Program-made: the position numbers and the translations under genes | Part shown: positions 1 through 9,800 of the stretch, one piece after another | How positions within the stretch are numbered: the first letter of the stretch is position 1 | Layout: every line of letters starts with the position of its first letter | The notes under the pieces: generated by a model | Database searches by the model: none | The model's input: the letters and a program-made list of their open reading frames with translations, nothing else | What the model was told of the DNA's origin: nothing | From: Diphasiastrum complanatum | Lineage: Eukaryota > Streptophyta > Lycopodiopsida > Lycopodiales > Lycopodiaceae | Direction: 5' to 3' | NCBI GenBank assembly: GCA_029204225.1 | Contig: CM055104.1 | Coordinates: 19,747,761 to 19,811,760, forward strand | DNA: 64,000 nt

Positions 1-1123
1 AAAGTCGCTAGCATCTGTTTCGACCACAAATGGCTGATTGGGGTCGACGACTTTTAAAACTGGTGCTGTAGCTAAGGCTGTTTTGAGAGCATCAAAGCTC
101 TCCTGCTGCGCGGACTCCCAAATGAACTCCTTTCCCTTCCCCTTAAGGAGATTTGTCATAGGGACTGCTATCTGAGCATATTCCTTGACAAATCGTCTGT
201 AATATCCCGCCAGACCAAGAAAGATCTGAAGTTCCAAAATATTCTGAGGTCTCAGCCAACTGAGTATGGCTTTAACCTTATTTGGGTCCATCTTAATGTC
301 ATCTGAAGAGATAATGTGACCCAAATATGCTACTTCTTCAACGAAGAATTCACACTTGGATTGTTTAGCATAGAGCTTATGCTTTCTGAGCAGTTGAAAC
401 ACCTTTCTGAGGTGTTTTAGATGCTCCTTCCTCGTTTTGCTGTAAACGAGGATGTCATCTAAAAATACGACTACAAACTTACCCAAGTATGGTCTGAGGA
501 CACTGTTCATCAAGGTCATAAAGGTAGCTGGAGCATTTGTGAGCCCAAATGGCATCACCTTAAACTCATAATGACCGTGACGAGTCCTAAAAGCTGTTTT
601 CGAGACATCTTCCGATTTTATACGGACTTGATGATATCCCGATCTGATGTCTATTTTACTGAAAAACTTAGCCCCGTCGAGTTGATCAAACAACTCGTCT
701 GCCCGAGGCATAGGGTATTTATTCTTAATTGTGACTTTATTGAGGGCTCTGTAATCTACGCAAAGACGCATAGACCCCTCTTTCTTTTTCACCAATAGGA
801 CTGGTGAGGCCCATGGTGAACTACTGGTCTGAATTTGGCCTGTCCCAAGATAGTCTGTTAACTGCCTAGTTATTTCTTCATCCTCTGTTCGGCTGACCCG
901 ATACGGAGGTTTAGAAACAGGTGCTGTACTTGGTACTAGGTTTATTACATGATCTACCTCTCTGCTAGATGGTAAACCATGTGGCAAATCTTCAGAAAAA
1001 CATCTTTAAATTTAGACAATAAAGTTTCTAATTTACTGATTTTCTGCTGAATAGAACTGGAAATAGAAACTTCAGGAATAAACTGAAAGTCACATAAGAA
1101 TACCTGATGGTCTTCGTCTCCGA
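1..1123 (-). pseudogene. Gypsy reverse transcriptase, frameshifted, truncated by window
   Basis: Translating the minus strand gives the Ty3/Gypsy RT landmarks in order: a leader with [14 protein letters not shown], then [42 protein letters not shown] and the catalytic [10 protein letters not shown] at about 430-467, then the start of the RNase H linker (ETDAS) near position 1. The leader reaches RT only through a shift near 995-1010, where a short T run in the frame after KDVF appears to have lost one base; the 954-1154 frame stops immediately after. This copy is therefore probably dead unless it uses recoding, which the sequence does not suggest. Confidence 0.82.
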
Positions 1124-2806
1124 TTAGCTGACAGAGCTCTGAACTGCAGACCATGGGCTGTTGGGAACATCATGCTCCCCATGCAACTGGATCTCTCGGC
1201 CTTTATGCTGAAAGCTGAGGGTGTTCTCCTGATAGTTTCTGTGGAGGGAAGGTCCTAAACTGTAGAGCCAATCTCTCCCGAGAACAATGTCTGTTCGATC
1301 CAGGTGCATTATTTGAAAGTTTATTTCATCTTGGTACCCCTGAATACCAAGATTTAACTTACTTACCATAGTTTCCCATATTTTTTTATCTTCACCCTTA
1401 GCTAATGAAACTATGTACCTATGCTGACTAGGTACTTCTGGTAGTTTAAGCTTTTTAACCAGGGTGTGGTTGATGAAATTATGGGTTGCCCCATCATCAA
1501 CCATGACTCTTACTGACTGGTTACCAACTTTCCCATGCATACGTACTAGGTCATGCGGCCCAAAACTGGAGGGTCTCGCTAGCATTGCAGAGGTCAGCTG
1601 GCAACAATGTTCATGATCTTCATGATACAGTTTGATCTCGAAAGCTGCCGAGTCACTGGGGAAACATACAGTCTGAACAAGATGAACTTGTTTTTTATCT
1701 TTCTTATCTTTTTTAGTGAAAGGCCCCTTGGGACACTGTCTGACTATGTGTCCCTTGCCCATACACACAAAGCACAAACGTTCTTGTTTGGCTTTCTCAA
1801 AATCATCTGGTTTTAAGGGCTGTATGAGTGAAGGGCGTTTCTGAGGAGCTTCACCTTTAAATTTATCTTCTTTCTTTCTTTTTAAAAATTTCTTTTTAAA
1901 TTGAAAGTCTTTCTGAGAAGGCTGCTCAGAAAGTGGCTGTTGTCTCGCCCTCTTCCTACCCACTGAATCATCATAGATTTGAGCATATCTGAGAGCTTGC
2001 TCAAGGGTAGTAGGCGAGTTTCTCTGGACCTCTACTTTATATTCATCTTTGAGGCCACGGACAAATCCCTTGATTTTCTGATAGTCATCCATATTTTCAA
2101 TCTTTAAAATTGCTTCTCGATATTGCGAGATATATTGGATGAGGGACTTGTCCATTACTGTTCTTTCCCAGGCTTCCCAAGCTCTATCAAGTTCATTCTT
2201 TGGTAGAAATTCTCTTAGGAAAGCTTCTTCAAAAGCTTTCCATGACCGGGGAGTCTGCCCAGTCTCTTGGAGATTTAACCACCACTTATAGGCCATAGGC
2301 CCTAAGGAAAGACTGGCCTCAATAGTTTGCAAATGGTCAGGGGTCTGTTTAAGAGCATGAATGTTCTTCCATTTGCTGAGGAAGGTTTGTAGAATATCTG
2401 CATTTCTATCCTTCTCTTCCCCATTAAAAGTAGGAGGTTTTAAGTCTTTAAAAACATTGGGGTGAGACCGTAAAGTCTCACCCGAAACTGATGGAAGTGG
2501 AGAAGGGGATAACTGATAAGTGGAGGGAAGGCTTCCTTTCGCGGAACTCAAAATCAAGTTTTTGAGTTCAGCGAACGAGTTGTCCACACTGGACTTGAAA
2601 TTGGCTGATGCCAACTTCAGTTCATCCACTTCTGTTACCAATTGGAGGAACTGCTCCTTGGTAACCAGTTCGTCGAGTTCTTCGGCGAACTGTTCCTGTT
2701 CTTCTACTTCCATGGGTTCCTTCCCTTTTCTGTAAGCCAAGGCTTCTGTTTCAAGTTCGTCGAAGCCTCTCTCCGGGGGTTGATCAGGTCCCTGAGGAGT
2801 GGTCAT
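1124..2806 (-). CDS. Gypsy gag-protease polyprotein, 560 aa, intact frame
   Basis: The product would form the capsid/nucleocapsid of the retrotransposon particle and its aspartic protease. The first ~100 residues are acidic and probably coiled; residues ~125-275 match the retrotransposon gag core (K-W-W-L pattern, then the L-x-E-F-L-P region). A basic lysine-rich stretch precedes one CCHC zinc knuckle (CFVC, GH, QC) at ~350-365. The C-terminal third has a retropepsin fold with VDDGATHNF, where Ser of the usual D-S-G is replaced by Asp, and a later VLGRDWL motif. The start at 2806 is the first Met after the leader and is followed by an acidic N-terminus usual for gag. The frame stops at 1124, upstream of RT, so RT lies in another frame. 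Confidence 0.85.
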   Translation of the reverse strand: MTTPQGPDQPPERGFDELETEALAYRKGKEPMEVEEQEQFAEELDELVTKEQFLQLVTEVDELKLASANFKSSVDNSFAELKNLILSSAKGSLPSTYQLSPSPLPSVSGETLRSHPNVFKDLKPPTFNGEEKDRNADILQTFLSKWKNIHALKQTPDHLQTIEASLSLGPMAYKWWLNLQETGQTPRSWKAFEEAFLREFLPKNELDRAWEAWERTVMDKSLIQYISQYREAILKIENMDDYQKIKGFVRGLKDEYKVEVQRNSPTTLEQALRYAQIYDDSVGRKRARQQPLSEQPSQKDFQFKKKFLKRKKEDKFKGEAPQKRPSLIQPLKPDDFEKAKQERLCFVCMGKGHIVRQCPKGPFTKKDKKDKKQVHLVQTVCFPSDSAAFEIKLYHEDHEHCCQLTSAMLARPSSFGPHDLVRMHGKVGNQSVRVMVDDGATHNFINHTLVKKLKLPEVPSQHRYIVSLAKGEDKKIWETMVSKLNLGIQGYQDEINFQIMHLDRTDIVLGRDWLYSLGPSLHRNYQENTLSFQHKGREIQLHGEHDVPNSPWSAVQSSVS

Positions 2807-3568
2807 CTTCGGAACTGAAAGAGAGCTACCTTAACTTCTAAAGGAAAAAAAAAGTCTAAACGATTAATTTACAACTGTACAAGGAGGGAAAGAAAACTTA
2901 GCTCTTTCTGAGAACTGTACTTCCACAGAGAGAATCAAGAAAAGCCCTTTCAGCTCTTCTTCAGCTGCTTCCAGACCTGTGATTCTGAAAATTTTTTTGC
3001 TATCCCCCCTTGCTGATCTGACAGCTCCAGTATTGGTACCAAAAAACCAGATTCAAAGCCCAAATCCACTTGCAAATCCTGGAATTGGTGATGGTACCCT
3101 GCTCGCTGATCTGTGGCAGCCCTGAAATTTCCCAAAAGTCAAGTAAAATCTAGAAAGGGTGCAAGAAAAATCCGGAACAAACTAGTTCCTACCCTTGTTG
3201 GCTGGGAAGCAACCTAACTAGCCCAATTTCTTCTGATTTGGGGCCCAAAAAGTGTTCCAAATTCTGATTTTTCCTCAGCTCTGGGAGCACTGAACCTATG
3301 CCAACCTTTCTGCTCTGGAAACGTTGAGAACTTGCTAGAATTTCACTCGAAAATCAGGATTGAAGCCTGATCTGGCAGCGCTGGACCTGCACCTCTATTT
3401 TGCCTCAAATCCCTGGTAGAAAACAGAAGTTTTCACCACGATTTTCCGAGTATCCTCCTGATTTTCCAGCGCTGACCCTGCTTTGTAGATTTCTGAAAAC
3501 TTGAAGAAGTTCTGAGCAATCTAGCTACTTTCTCCACTGCTGAAAATTAACTTCCCTAGGATGGAGAT
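2807..3568 (-). other. Gypsy 5' leader, non-coding
   Basis: This is about 760 bases between the primer site and gag. It has only short ORFs and no recognisable domain. It is expected to carry packaging and dimerisation signals, which cannot be identified by eye. Confidence 0.6.
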
Positions 3569-3581
3569 GGCTCTGATACCA
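3569..3581 (-). other. Primer-binding site, tRNA-Met(i) type
   Basis: The minus strand reads TGGTATCAGAGCC just inside the LTR. This is the common plant retrotransposon primer site complementary to the 3' end of initiator tRNA-Met. Confidence 0.82.
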
Positions 3582-3582
3582 G

Positions 3583-3940
3583 TGTAATAGATCCTAACAC
3601 CACAGTAGGGCAAACACTAACTAATCCACCCAACCTTGCCTACTCCCTGATATAGAGTAAGCCCCTCCTAGCCCAGTGTGAGGACTGGTAGCATGCTACT
3701 GCCAAGTGTCGGCCACGTGGCACTGACGTGGCCGAGTGCACGTCGGGACCCAACTGGGGGCCCTATCCTGCTGACAGGGTCCCTAGGCTGTGTTAGGCCC
3801 GCCATGGCTATGGACTGTGCTGGGGCACACTACTCACACTGTCTTGCCCTATTGGTCATGTACGCTGGACACGACCCTGACTGTGGTATCTAACCTATCT
3901 GTGTTCTCTAGGGTTCGGCACTGGTTACGAGCTCGTAACA
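3583..3940 (-). repeat. 5' LTR of the Gypsy element (358 bp)
   Basis: On the minus strand the LTR begins TGTTACGAGCTCG and ends CTATTACA, giving the standard TG...CA ends. One base separates its inner end from the primer-binding site. The outer end abuts a different, older Gypsy sequence. Confidence 0.8.
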
Positions 3941-5160
3941 CCTACCCTCTTGAATCAGAATTGTCCCAACGATGACATCACTGCATCCGTTTCTATGACA
4001 AATATTTTATGAGGGTCTACAATCTTTAACATGACAAAGTTAGCCATAGCTTGTTTCAAAGCGTTGAAACTTCGCGCAGCCATGTGTGAACAACCCTTCA
4101 CACCTTGCAATAAAACCCAACCAATCCAAGAGAGCCTCTCAATATCGTCAAGTGTGTAGGTACAGGCCACGGAAGGAGAACAACAACTTTCCTTGGATTC
4201 GGTTTTATGCCTTCAGCTAACACGATAAAACCCAAATATGCTATCTTTTATTATCATTAGCAGACAAGATTTTATCCATCAGGGTTGACAAACAGTTCTA
4301 AGGTGAGTTACATGCAACACGTCACCACAATTGTAAACCAAATCGTCGTCCATAAACGACATGAGTACATCGTTCATCAACATCATACATGTTGCTGGGG
4401 CGTTCGTCAATCTGAAAGGCGTAACAAAAAGTCAAAGTGACCGATACAAGTTCTCAAGGCAGCCTTATGTGCATGTCCTTCACGATCTTTGAGTTACCGA
4501 TGATTGACAAACTCCTTGAACATTGGGCATCCCATACCGTCCTTTGCTCTTGGGGAGTTCAAGTGTCGATAAGCCCACACACATAAGTCTAGGTTCCTAA
4601 GTAAGTCAATTTGTTCTTGCCATATGTTACTTTTGCCCAGTAGTAAACATATCAAAAAAGAAAGAAAGCACATATACTTACAGCGAACCCCCACATACTG
4701 AGCTGCCATGATCAAAGGTCTTGAAGGCACATCGGACTCACCTTGAAGTGAATGGATTCTACCATCGCGTTGAAACTAATATACATGAGTACCCCAAGCG
4801 ATGTAGAGCTTCCATCCTACGTGCCAATATATTCTCTCTTGGTCATGTGGCAATAGCAACAAAGATTGCTGGCCCCTTCTGAACATCGGATTGCCCATAC
4901 AATTGTCGTCCCTAGAAGCTACAACTACTTGTTGCATTGAAGGAGATTGACCTCTTTGGACACTAGACCGCCCATACAATCCTCTATTCTCAGAAGCCCT
5001 ACTCCTCCTCCTTTTAGGTCACCTTCAAACTTGCCTTTGCACAAATTGAATCTTAAACCTTTTGAGCCTCTTCTTATCCCAAGGCCAAAAACCGTCTGAG
5101 GCCAAGGCTCACCACTAACCTTATTACCGTGTTTCAAACACAGAGCTATCTGAACTGCTC
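3941..5160 (-). pseudogene. Older Ty3/Gypsy remnant, interrupted by the element at 1-3940
   Basis: The minus strand holds fragments in colinear order: a gag trace with a possible zinc knuckle (about 5140-4780), RT leader and palm (4600-4200) and the RT/RNase H junction (4170-3955). Recognisable residues are CVWAYRHLNSP (an altered CVDYRALN), TNAPATCMMLMNDVL, a degraded FMDDDLVY in place of the catalytic box, and FNALKQAMANFVMLKIVDPHKIFVIETDAVMSSLG of the RNase H region. Many frameshifts and stops show it is old. The younger Gypsy LTR starts exactly where this homology breaks off at 3940/3941. The gag part is the least certain. Confidence 0.65.
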
Positions 5161-5189
5161 CTTGGAGGCTACGAGAAAGGTTTTGAGAC

Positions 5190-6015
5190 TTCCATGCTAA
5201 CCCTCCACAAAATGAAACACTTGAACAATCATACCACTTCCGGTTCCTGTGAGGATCTTTAAGTCTTCAACATTCAAGGATTTGTTGAAAAATCACCTCG
5301 GTGGCTCCCTCTCTTTCAACAATTCGTAACAACTTAAGGATGGGCTTGCATAGCTTCACAATATTCTCTGCCTCCTCCCAAAAGTAGGGACCAAGGATTG
5401 ATGCTCAATGTCTCTCCCCACCTCAGTTGATGAGGACTTCAAGTTACGCCACTCCTCATGGACCACCAACCGCCTAAGGGCAACTTTTACCCGCAAGAGA
5501 TTTGCAAGCATAATGTAGATGTAGCCAAAGCGTGTTTGAGTTGGCTTCAAAAGCTCATGTTTGCTCACTTTTCGAAAAACACCTTGCACCCTCTGATGAC
5601 ATGTGATGAAAGTCACTATTTTCCATGCCTTTTGCAAAACAGGAGCTACCCAATCTAGTGCTCCGATGTCCTCAAACAACAAATTCAGACAATGGCAAGT
5701 GCAACGTGTGAAAAAAAACCTTTGGATACTCCTCCGCTAGCATCTCACCAGCACGCAAACAATTGCTAGCATTATCCATTACAACTTGTACCACATTGTG
5801 CTCTCCTACCTTGCCAATGATTTCTTTTAAATGTTCATAGATATACAAACCTGATTTCTCCAAACCACTAGCATCCACACTGCATAAAAAGATAGAACCG
5901 TAGATACTAGTAGCAACAAAGTTAATGATAGATGGGGTCTACGTGTGTCAGACCAACCATCACATACAATCATGCACCCATATTTTACCCACTTATCCTT
6001 TACCATTTGCAATAT
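5190..6015 (-). pseudogene. hAT-superfamily transposase remnant (DUF659 type)
   Basis: Three minus-strand frames in N-to-C order give the DUF659/hAT pattern. The first is KYGCMIVCDGWSDTRR (about 5990-5930). The second is VDASGxEKSGxYIYEHLKEII with VVQVVMDNASNCLRAGEML and a HTLHLxL box (5878-5680). The third is DIGALDWV, KHELLKPTQTRFGYIYIML and VVHEEWR (5680-5430). A last stretch with ENIVKLCKPILKLLR reaches about 5250. The frames are broken by small indels, so it is not functional. BED zinc finger and dimerisation domains are not seen. It lies antisense in the intron just before the first exon. Confidence 0.75.
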
Positions 6016-6758
6016 GAATAGGAATAATCAAACATTAACTCCAGATTAAATTCAAGGGAGAGATCAACTGGGGGTGATGTAAATTTTGCAGCTATTTGTT
6101 AAAGATATACAGGATTCAAAAATGGATACATACAAGGCATAAGAAACCATTTTATTGGTAAAGTCCAACATTTCTAATGCCATAGGGGAGAGAAAGCAGA
6201 AAATTTCTAAGTACTGCTTAGAAATTTCAAATCTACAGCTTATAACCTTGTAGCTATGGAGATGAGAGAAACTGCTTGGTTGACTGCTTGTGTAGATGGC
6301 GAGTTTGGTTTTTTATGCCATACTGATCTCTTCATTATTGCCGTTGCAAACCCATAGCCCTTATGCCTCTTAGTTTCTTTGTTCCTTGTTGCGTAGAAAG
6401 AAGACTACCTGCCTTTGTTGCTATTGGACATGCAAAAATCACCACTAGCTGGCATATATCTTTGTATGCTATTGCCACTAGAAGCACAGTTGATTCGCTG
6501 TTAGCGGATTTCATGTCGTAAAATTTTGTTGTCTGATGCCTGCTCTGCTGTTTTTGGCTATATACATGGTTTGCTAGAATCTATTTGCAGCATCAACCAT
6601 CAACCAATCTCTTGCCCACACTTAAATTGCTTGAACTTTGTGGATGCTGATTTCTCTGCTCACCAACAAAAGCTTAGCATTCATTACCTGCCTGTAGGAT
6701 TTTGTTTTTGGATACAAGTTGGTTGCTTGTTTTGGGACCTGAACTTGTACCTTTGCAG
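6016..6758 (+). other. Intron sequence upstream of first visible UBP exon
   Basis: No coding signal is seen before the acceptor TTTGCAG at 6752-6758. I looked for the USP His-box exon (GGHYY pattern) that should precede this exon and did not find it here or further left, so it must lie outside the window. Confidence 0.6.
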
Positions 6759-6837
6759 GTATAAGTTTGATGATGAACGGGTTACAAAGGAAGAAACAAA
6801 AAGAGCTCTGGAGGAGCAGTATGGAGGAGAAGAAGAG
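6759..6837 (+). CDS. UBP12/13: UBP exon a (end of USP catalytic domain)
   Basis: It starts with the last base of a split Trp codon, then [20 protein letters not shown], which is the final beta strand of the USP fold after the catalytic His. The acceptor is TTTGCAG and the donor GTCCAT. It ends in phase 0 after GGEEE. Confidence 0.92.
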
Positions 6838-9800
6838 GTCCATTTGCTTTGCAGCTTTCAAGATTTTGGTCACTGTTTCAATGCAATTTAAGTGCATAAG
6901 CCAATTAGAACAAAAAATAGTCTCGTCTTTAGCAGCTCATGTACAATATTGGAATTTGACAAAATGAAGTGGACTTTTGAGCACCCAATTTCCAGCAACT
7001 TGCAAAATCTACCTTCAAATTTGCATGTGGGGAATGAGTCTTTTTTTGTTAAAGCTTTGAGTTGTTGCTTTGAATGATGGTTTGCGTGTTCGGTGCCATT
7101 CAACAAATTGGGCTATGTGGTCGTTGGAATGCAGTTGCCTCAAACTAATCCAGGATTCAACAACGCACCCTTCAGATTCACAAAATACTCAAACGCGTAC
7201 ATGCTTGTATATATTAGAGAATGCGATAAGGATAAGGTCATATGCAATGTTGATGAGAAAGACATTGCACAGCATCTGCAGGTAAATTTATCTTCAATCT
7301 GCACAATTTTTTGGTTGATGGTGTTAAACTCTCAATTGCAACATTCTGACATTCATAAAATTTTCTTCGGAGCAATTGCCTAGGTGAGGCTTAAGAAGGA
7401 ACAGGAAGAGAAGGAAAGAAAGAGGAAGGAAAAGACAGAAGCTCATCTATATACAATAATTAAGGTTGTTTTCCTACCAGGATCTATAAGCCATGTACAA
7501 AGCTTGATTTCTTCAGTACTTTTGCCTAGCACATGATTTATACATTCTCCAGCTGTAATGTGTTACAAGGTTGCTCGAGACAAGGATCTTGCGGGCCAGA
7601 TAGGGAAGGATATCTTTTTTGATCTTGTTGATCACGATAAGGTCCAGAGTTTTCGTGTTCAGAAGCAAAAACCATTTTCTTTTTTCAAGGTGAGAAGATT
7701 TTGTTCTCACAATAATTGCTTAGTAAATGGGATGCTTTACGTCAGTCAATCTCCAGTTTAATTTACGTATTATATTGTCTGCAGCAAGAGATAGCGGAGG
7801 AGTTTGGTATCCCAGTTGATTGTCAACGTTTTTGGCTGTGGGCAAAACGCCAAAATCACACGTACCGACCCAATCGTCCTTTAACAGAACAAGAAGAGCT
7901 GCAGACTGTATGTTCATTTCTATGATATGAGTTATTGAGAGTTTTGTCCGTTGTAAATTTTTTGCTGATAAATTGCCACGGAAGAATCTCTTGTCTAACT
8001 TAGAAGATAGATGCTGTGGTTTATGTAATTATGTTTTTACTATTTGACCTAGGTCGGCCACTTGAAGGACGTTTCCAATAGAACTCATGGTGCAGACTTA
8101 AAATTATTTTTGGAGGTGCAGATTTGCCAAGTATGTAAAGCTCAATATTACAATCTTGTCCTGTGAACTTATCTTGCCTTTGTAGACTCAGTGAACTGTG
8201 AAGTGTTATTGTATGCTTGCGTTTCTTATCTCACTGCTCATATAGGAAGTGATTTGTACAATTTTGTGCTGTTATAACATTGATGCACCTTTTGAGTCTT
8301 TGAGTTGTGTCACATATTTAAGCTGGTCCCAAAGTATCTATGCTCTCGTAGAAATGTTCCTTGACTTGTCTCTTCAATATATCTCGACTTGTATATTAAT
8401 TATGGCAGGGCCCTCATGGTACTAAACTCATAATTAATGGTTTAGAGGCCTAAAACTCATGATAGTGGATCTGCATGGTGCTAGTAGTGACCCATAGGGG
8501 GAGTGACTGATGTGGCCCATTTGCATTGCTGAGGTCTCCCAGTGAGGGGTCACAGTTCACATTTGGTTGAGGAGGAACCTTGGAGAGTATAAGTATACCC
8601 ATAGGTCTCCCTTGGAGGGAGCTTGATCTTGTGTGTGGTAGCTACATGTTGCTGGAGTGACATCTCTCCCTTCGAGTTTTTGTTGGTTCATAGCTTGGGG
8701 GTTGGATCCGTTTGATCTAGATTTGTTGGGTAGGATTGAGCCACCATCCGTTTCCATTGTTTCTCTTGTTTTGGCATCCTAAGTTTGATCCTTGGAGGAG
8801 GTCTTGAAAGTATGTCATCAAGCCATGCAAGTAATGTATGACTCTATTCTCAAGAATGATGCATATGATCTTGTGGAATTGCCAAGAGGAAAGTGTCCCA
8901 TTTTTGAAATAGGCACCCAAGGCATGATATGGTCATATTGATAGCTGTTTTGCAAAAAAACATGTTATAAAGAGCAAGTCAAATTATAATCTAAATGATC
9001 TTGTCATCACAGGTAGCAATAAAAGAGCTAATGAGTTGGATATGAAATATTTGGGTTTGCTTCACCATTAACTAGGGTCAAAAGTGTGGAAGAAAAAACT
9101 TTGTGTTTTCATTTCGTAGGCAAAGTATGCATGTGAAGTCTTGCACTAGTTCGACGTGTAGGACTGCAAACCCAGCTCCACTCTTGTTGATACCAGTTGC
9201 CTTCTAAGGAGGATGGCACCCCTTTTTGTGGACCAAAATTTTATAGATAGATTATGGACAACATGATTTAGCTTACTACTACCAGGCCAAATATAGTTTA
9301 TGCAGTCGGAGTGGCAAGTTAGTTTATGAGGAATCCAATTGAAGCTCATTAGAAAGCAGTGAAGAGGGTGTTAAGGTATGTCAAGGGGACTACCAGTTTT
9401 TGGATTGGATACACAGATGCAGCTGAGCTTCAACTTGAAGGCTAGATCAATTTAAATTGGGAAAGTGATAGAGAAGATCTCAAGTTTACTTTGGGTTCTG
9501 CTTTCAGCCTTGGTTCAGGGGCAATTCCTTGGTGCAACAAGAAACAACTCATGAAAGCTCTATCATCAATGGCTGCCTGTGAGGCTATATCGACACTTCG
9601 TACAAGAGAAGGTCTAGAGTGGTGAAATGGAGCTAGTTTATTTTGATGCTAACAACCAAGCAACATACGTCTTTACTAAGGCTCTCAGTAAAGCGAAATT
9701 TCGATAGATGCTAGGTGTTAGTGTAACTAAAATAGCCATCAAGGGGAGGTGTTAAAATAAATTCCTATTTAGCCCTTTCGCTTTTGTATACTTGTAACCT

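Larger units (their letters stand above)
1..3940 (-). mobile_element. LTR/Gypsy retrotransposon, 5' part, cut by window edge
   Basis: Reading on the minus strand, the order is 5' LTR (3583-3940), tRNA-iMet primer-binding site (3569-3581), untranslated leader (2807-3568), gag-protease ORF (1124-2806), then reverse transcriptase running off the left edge. This gag-PR-RT order and the motifs seen (CCHC knuckle, D-x-G-A protease, FLDD reverse transcriptase) are those of Ty3/Gypsy. The gag-protease frame is fully open but pol has a frameshift near 1000, so this copy is not coding-competent as it stands. It sits in the intron upstream of the first UBP exon seen, antisense to the host gene. It inserted into an older Gypsy remnant that resumes at 3941. 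The other LTR lies outside, so no target duplication can be checked. Confidence 0.88.

Noticed and set aside
6526-6758. N-terminal part of the ORF containing the first UBP exon
   Set aside because: The sequence before 6759 is intronic: a TTTGCAG acceptor precedes the conserved YKFDDERV block and the upstream residues do not match the family.
1-6758. Earlier UBP exons (MATH domain, catalytic Cys and His boxes)
   Set aside because: I looked for them on the + strand and found only transposon and intron sequence; they must lie outside the window.
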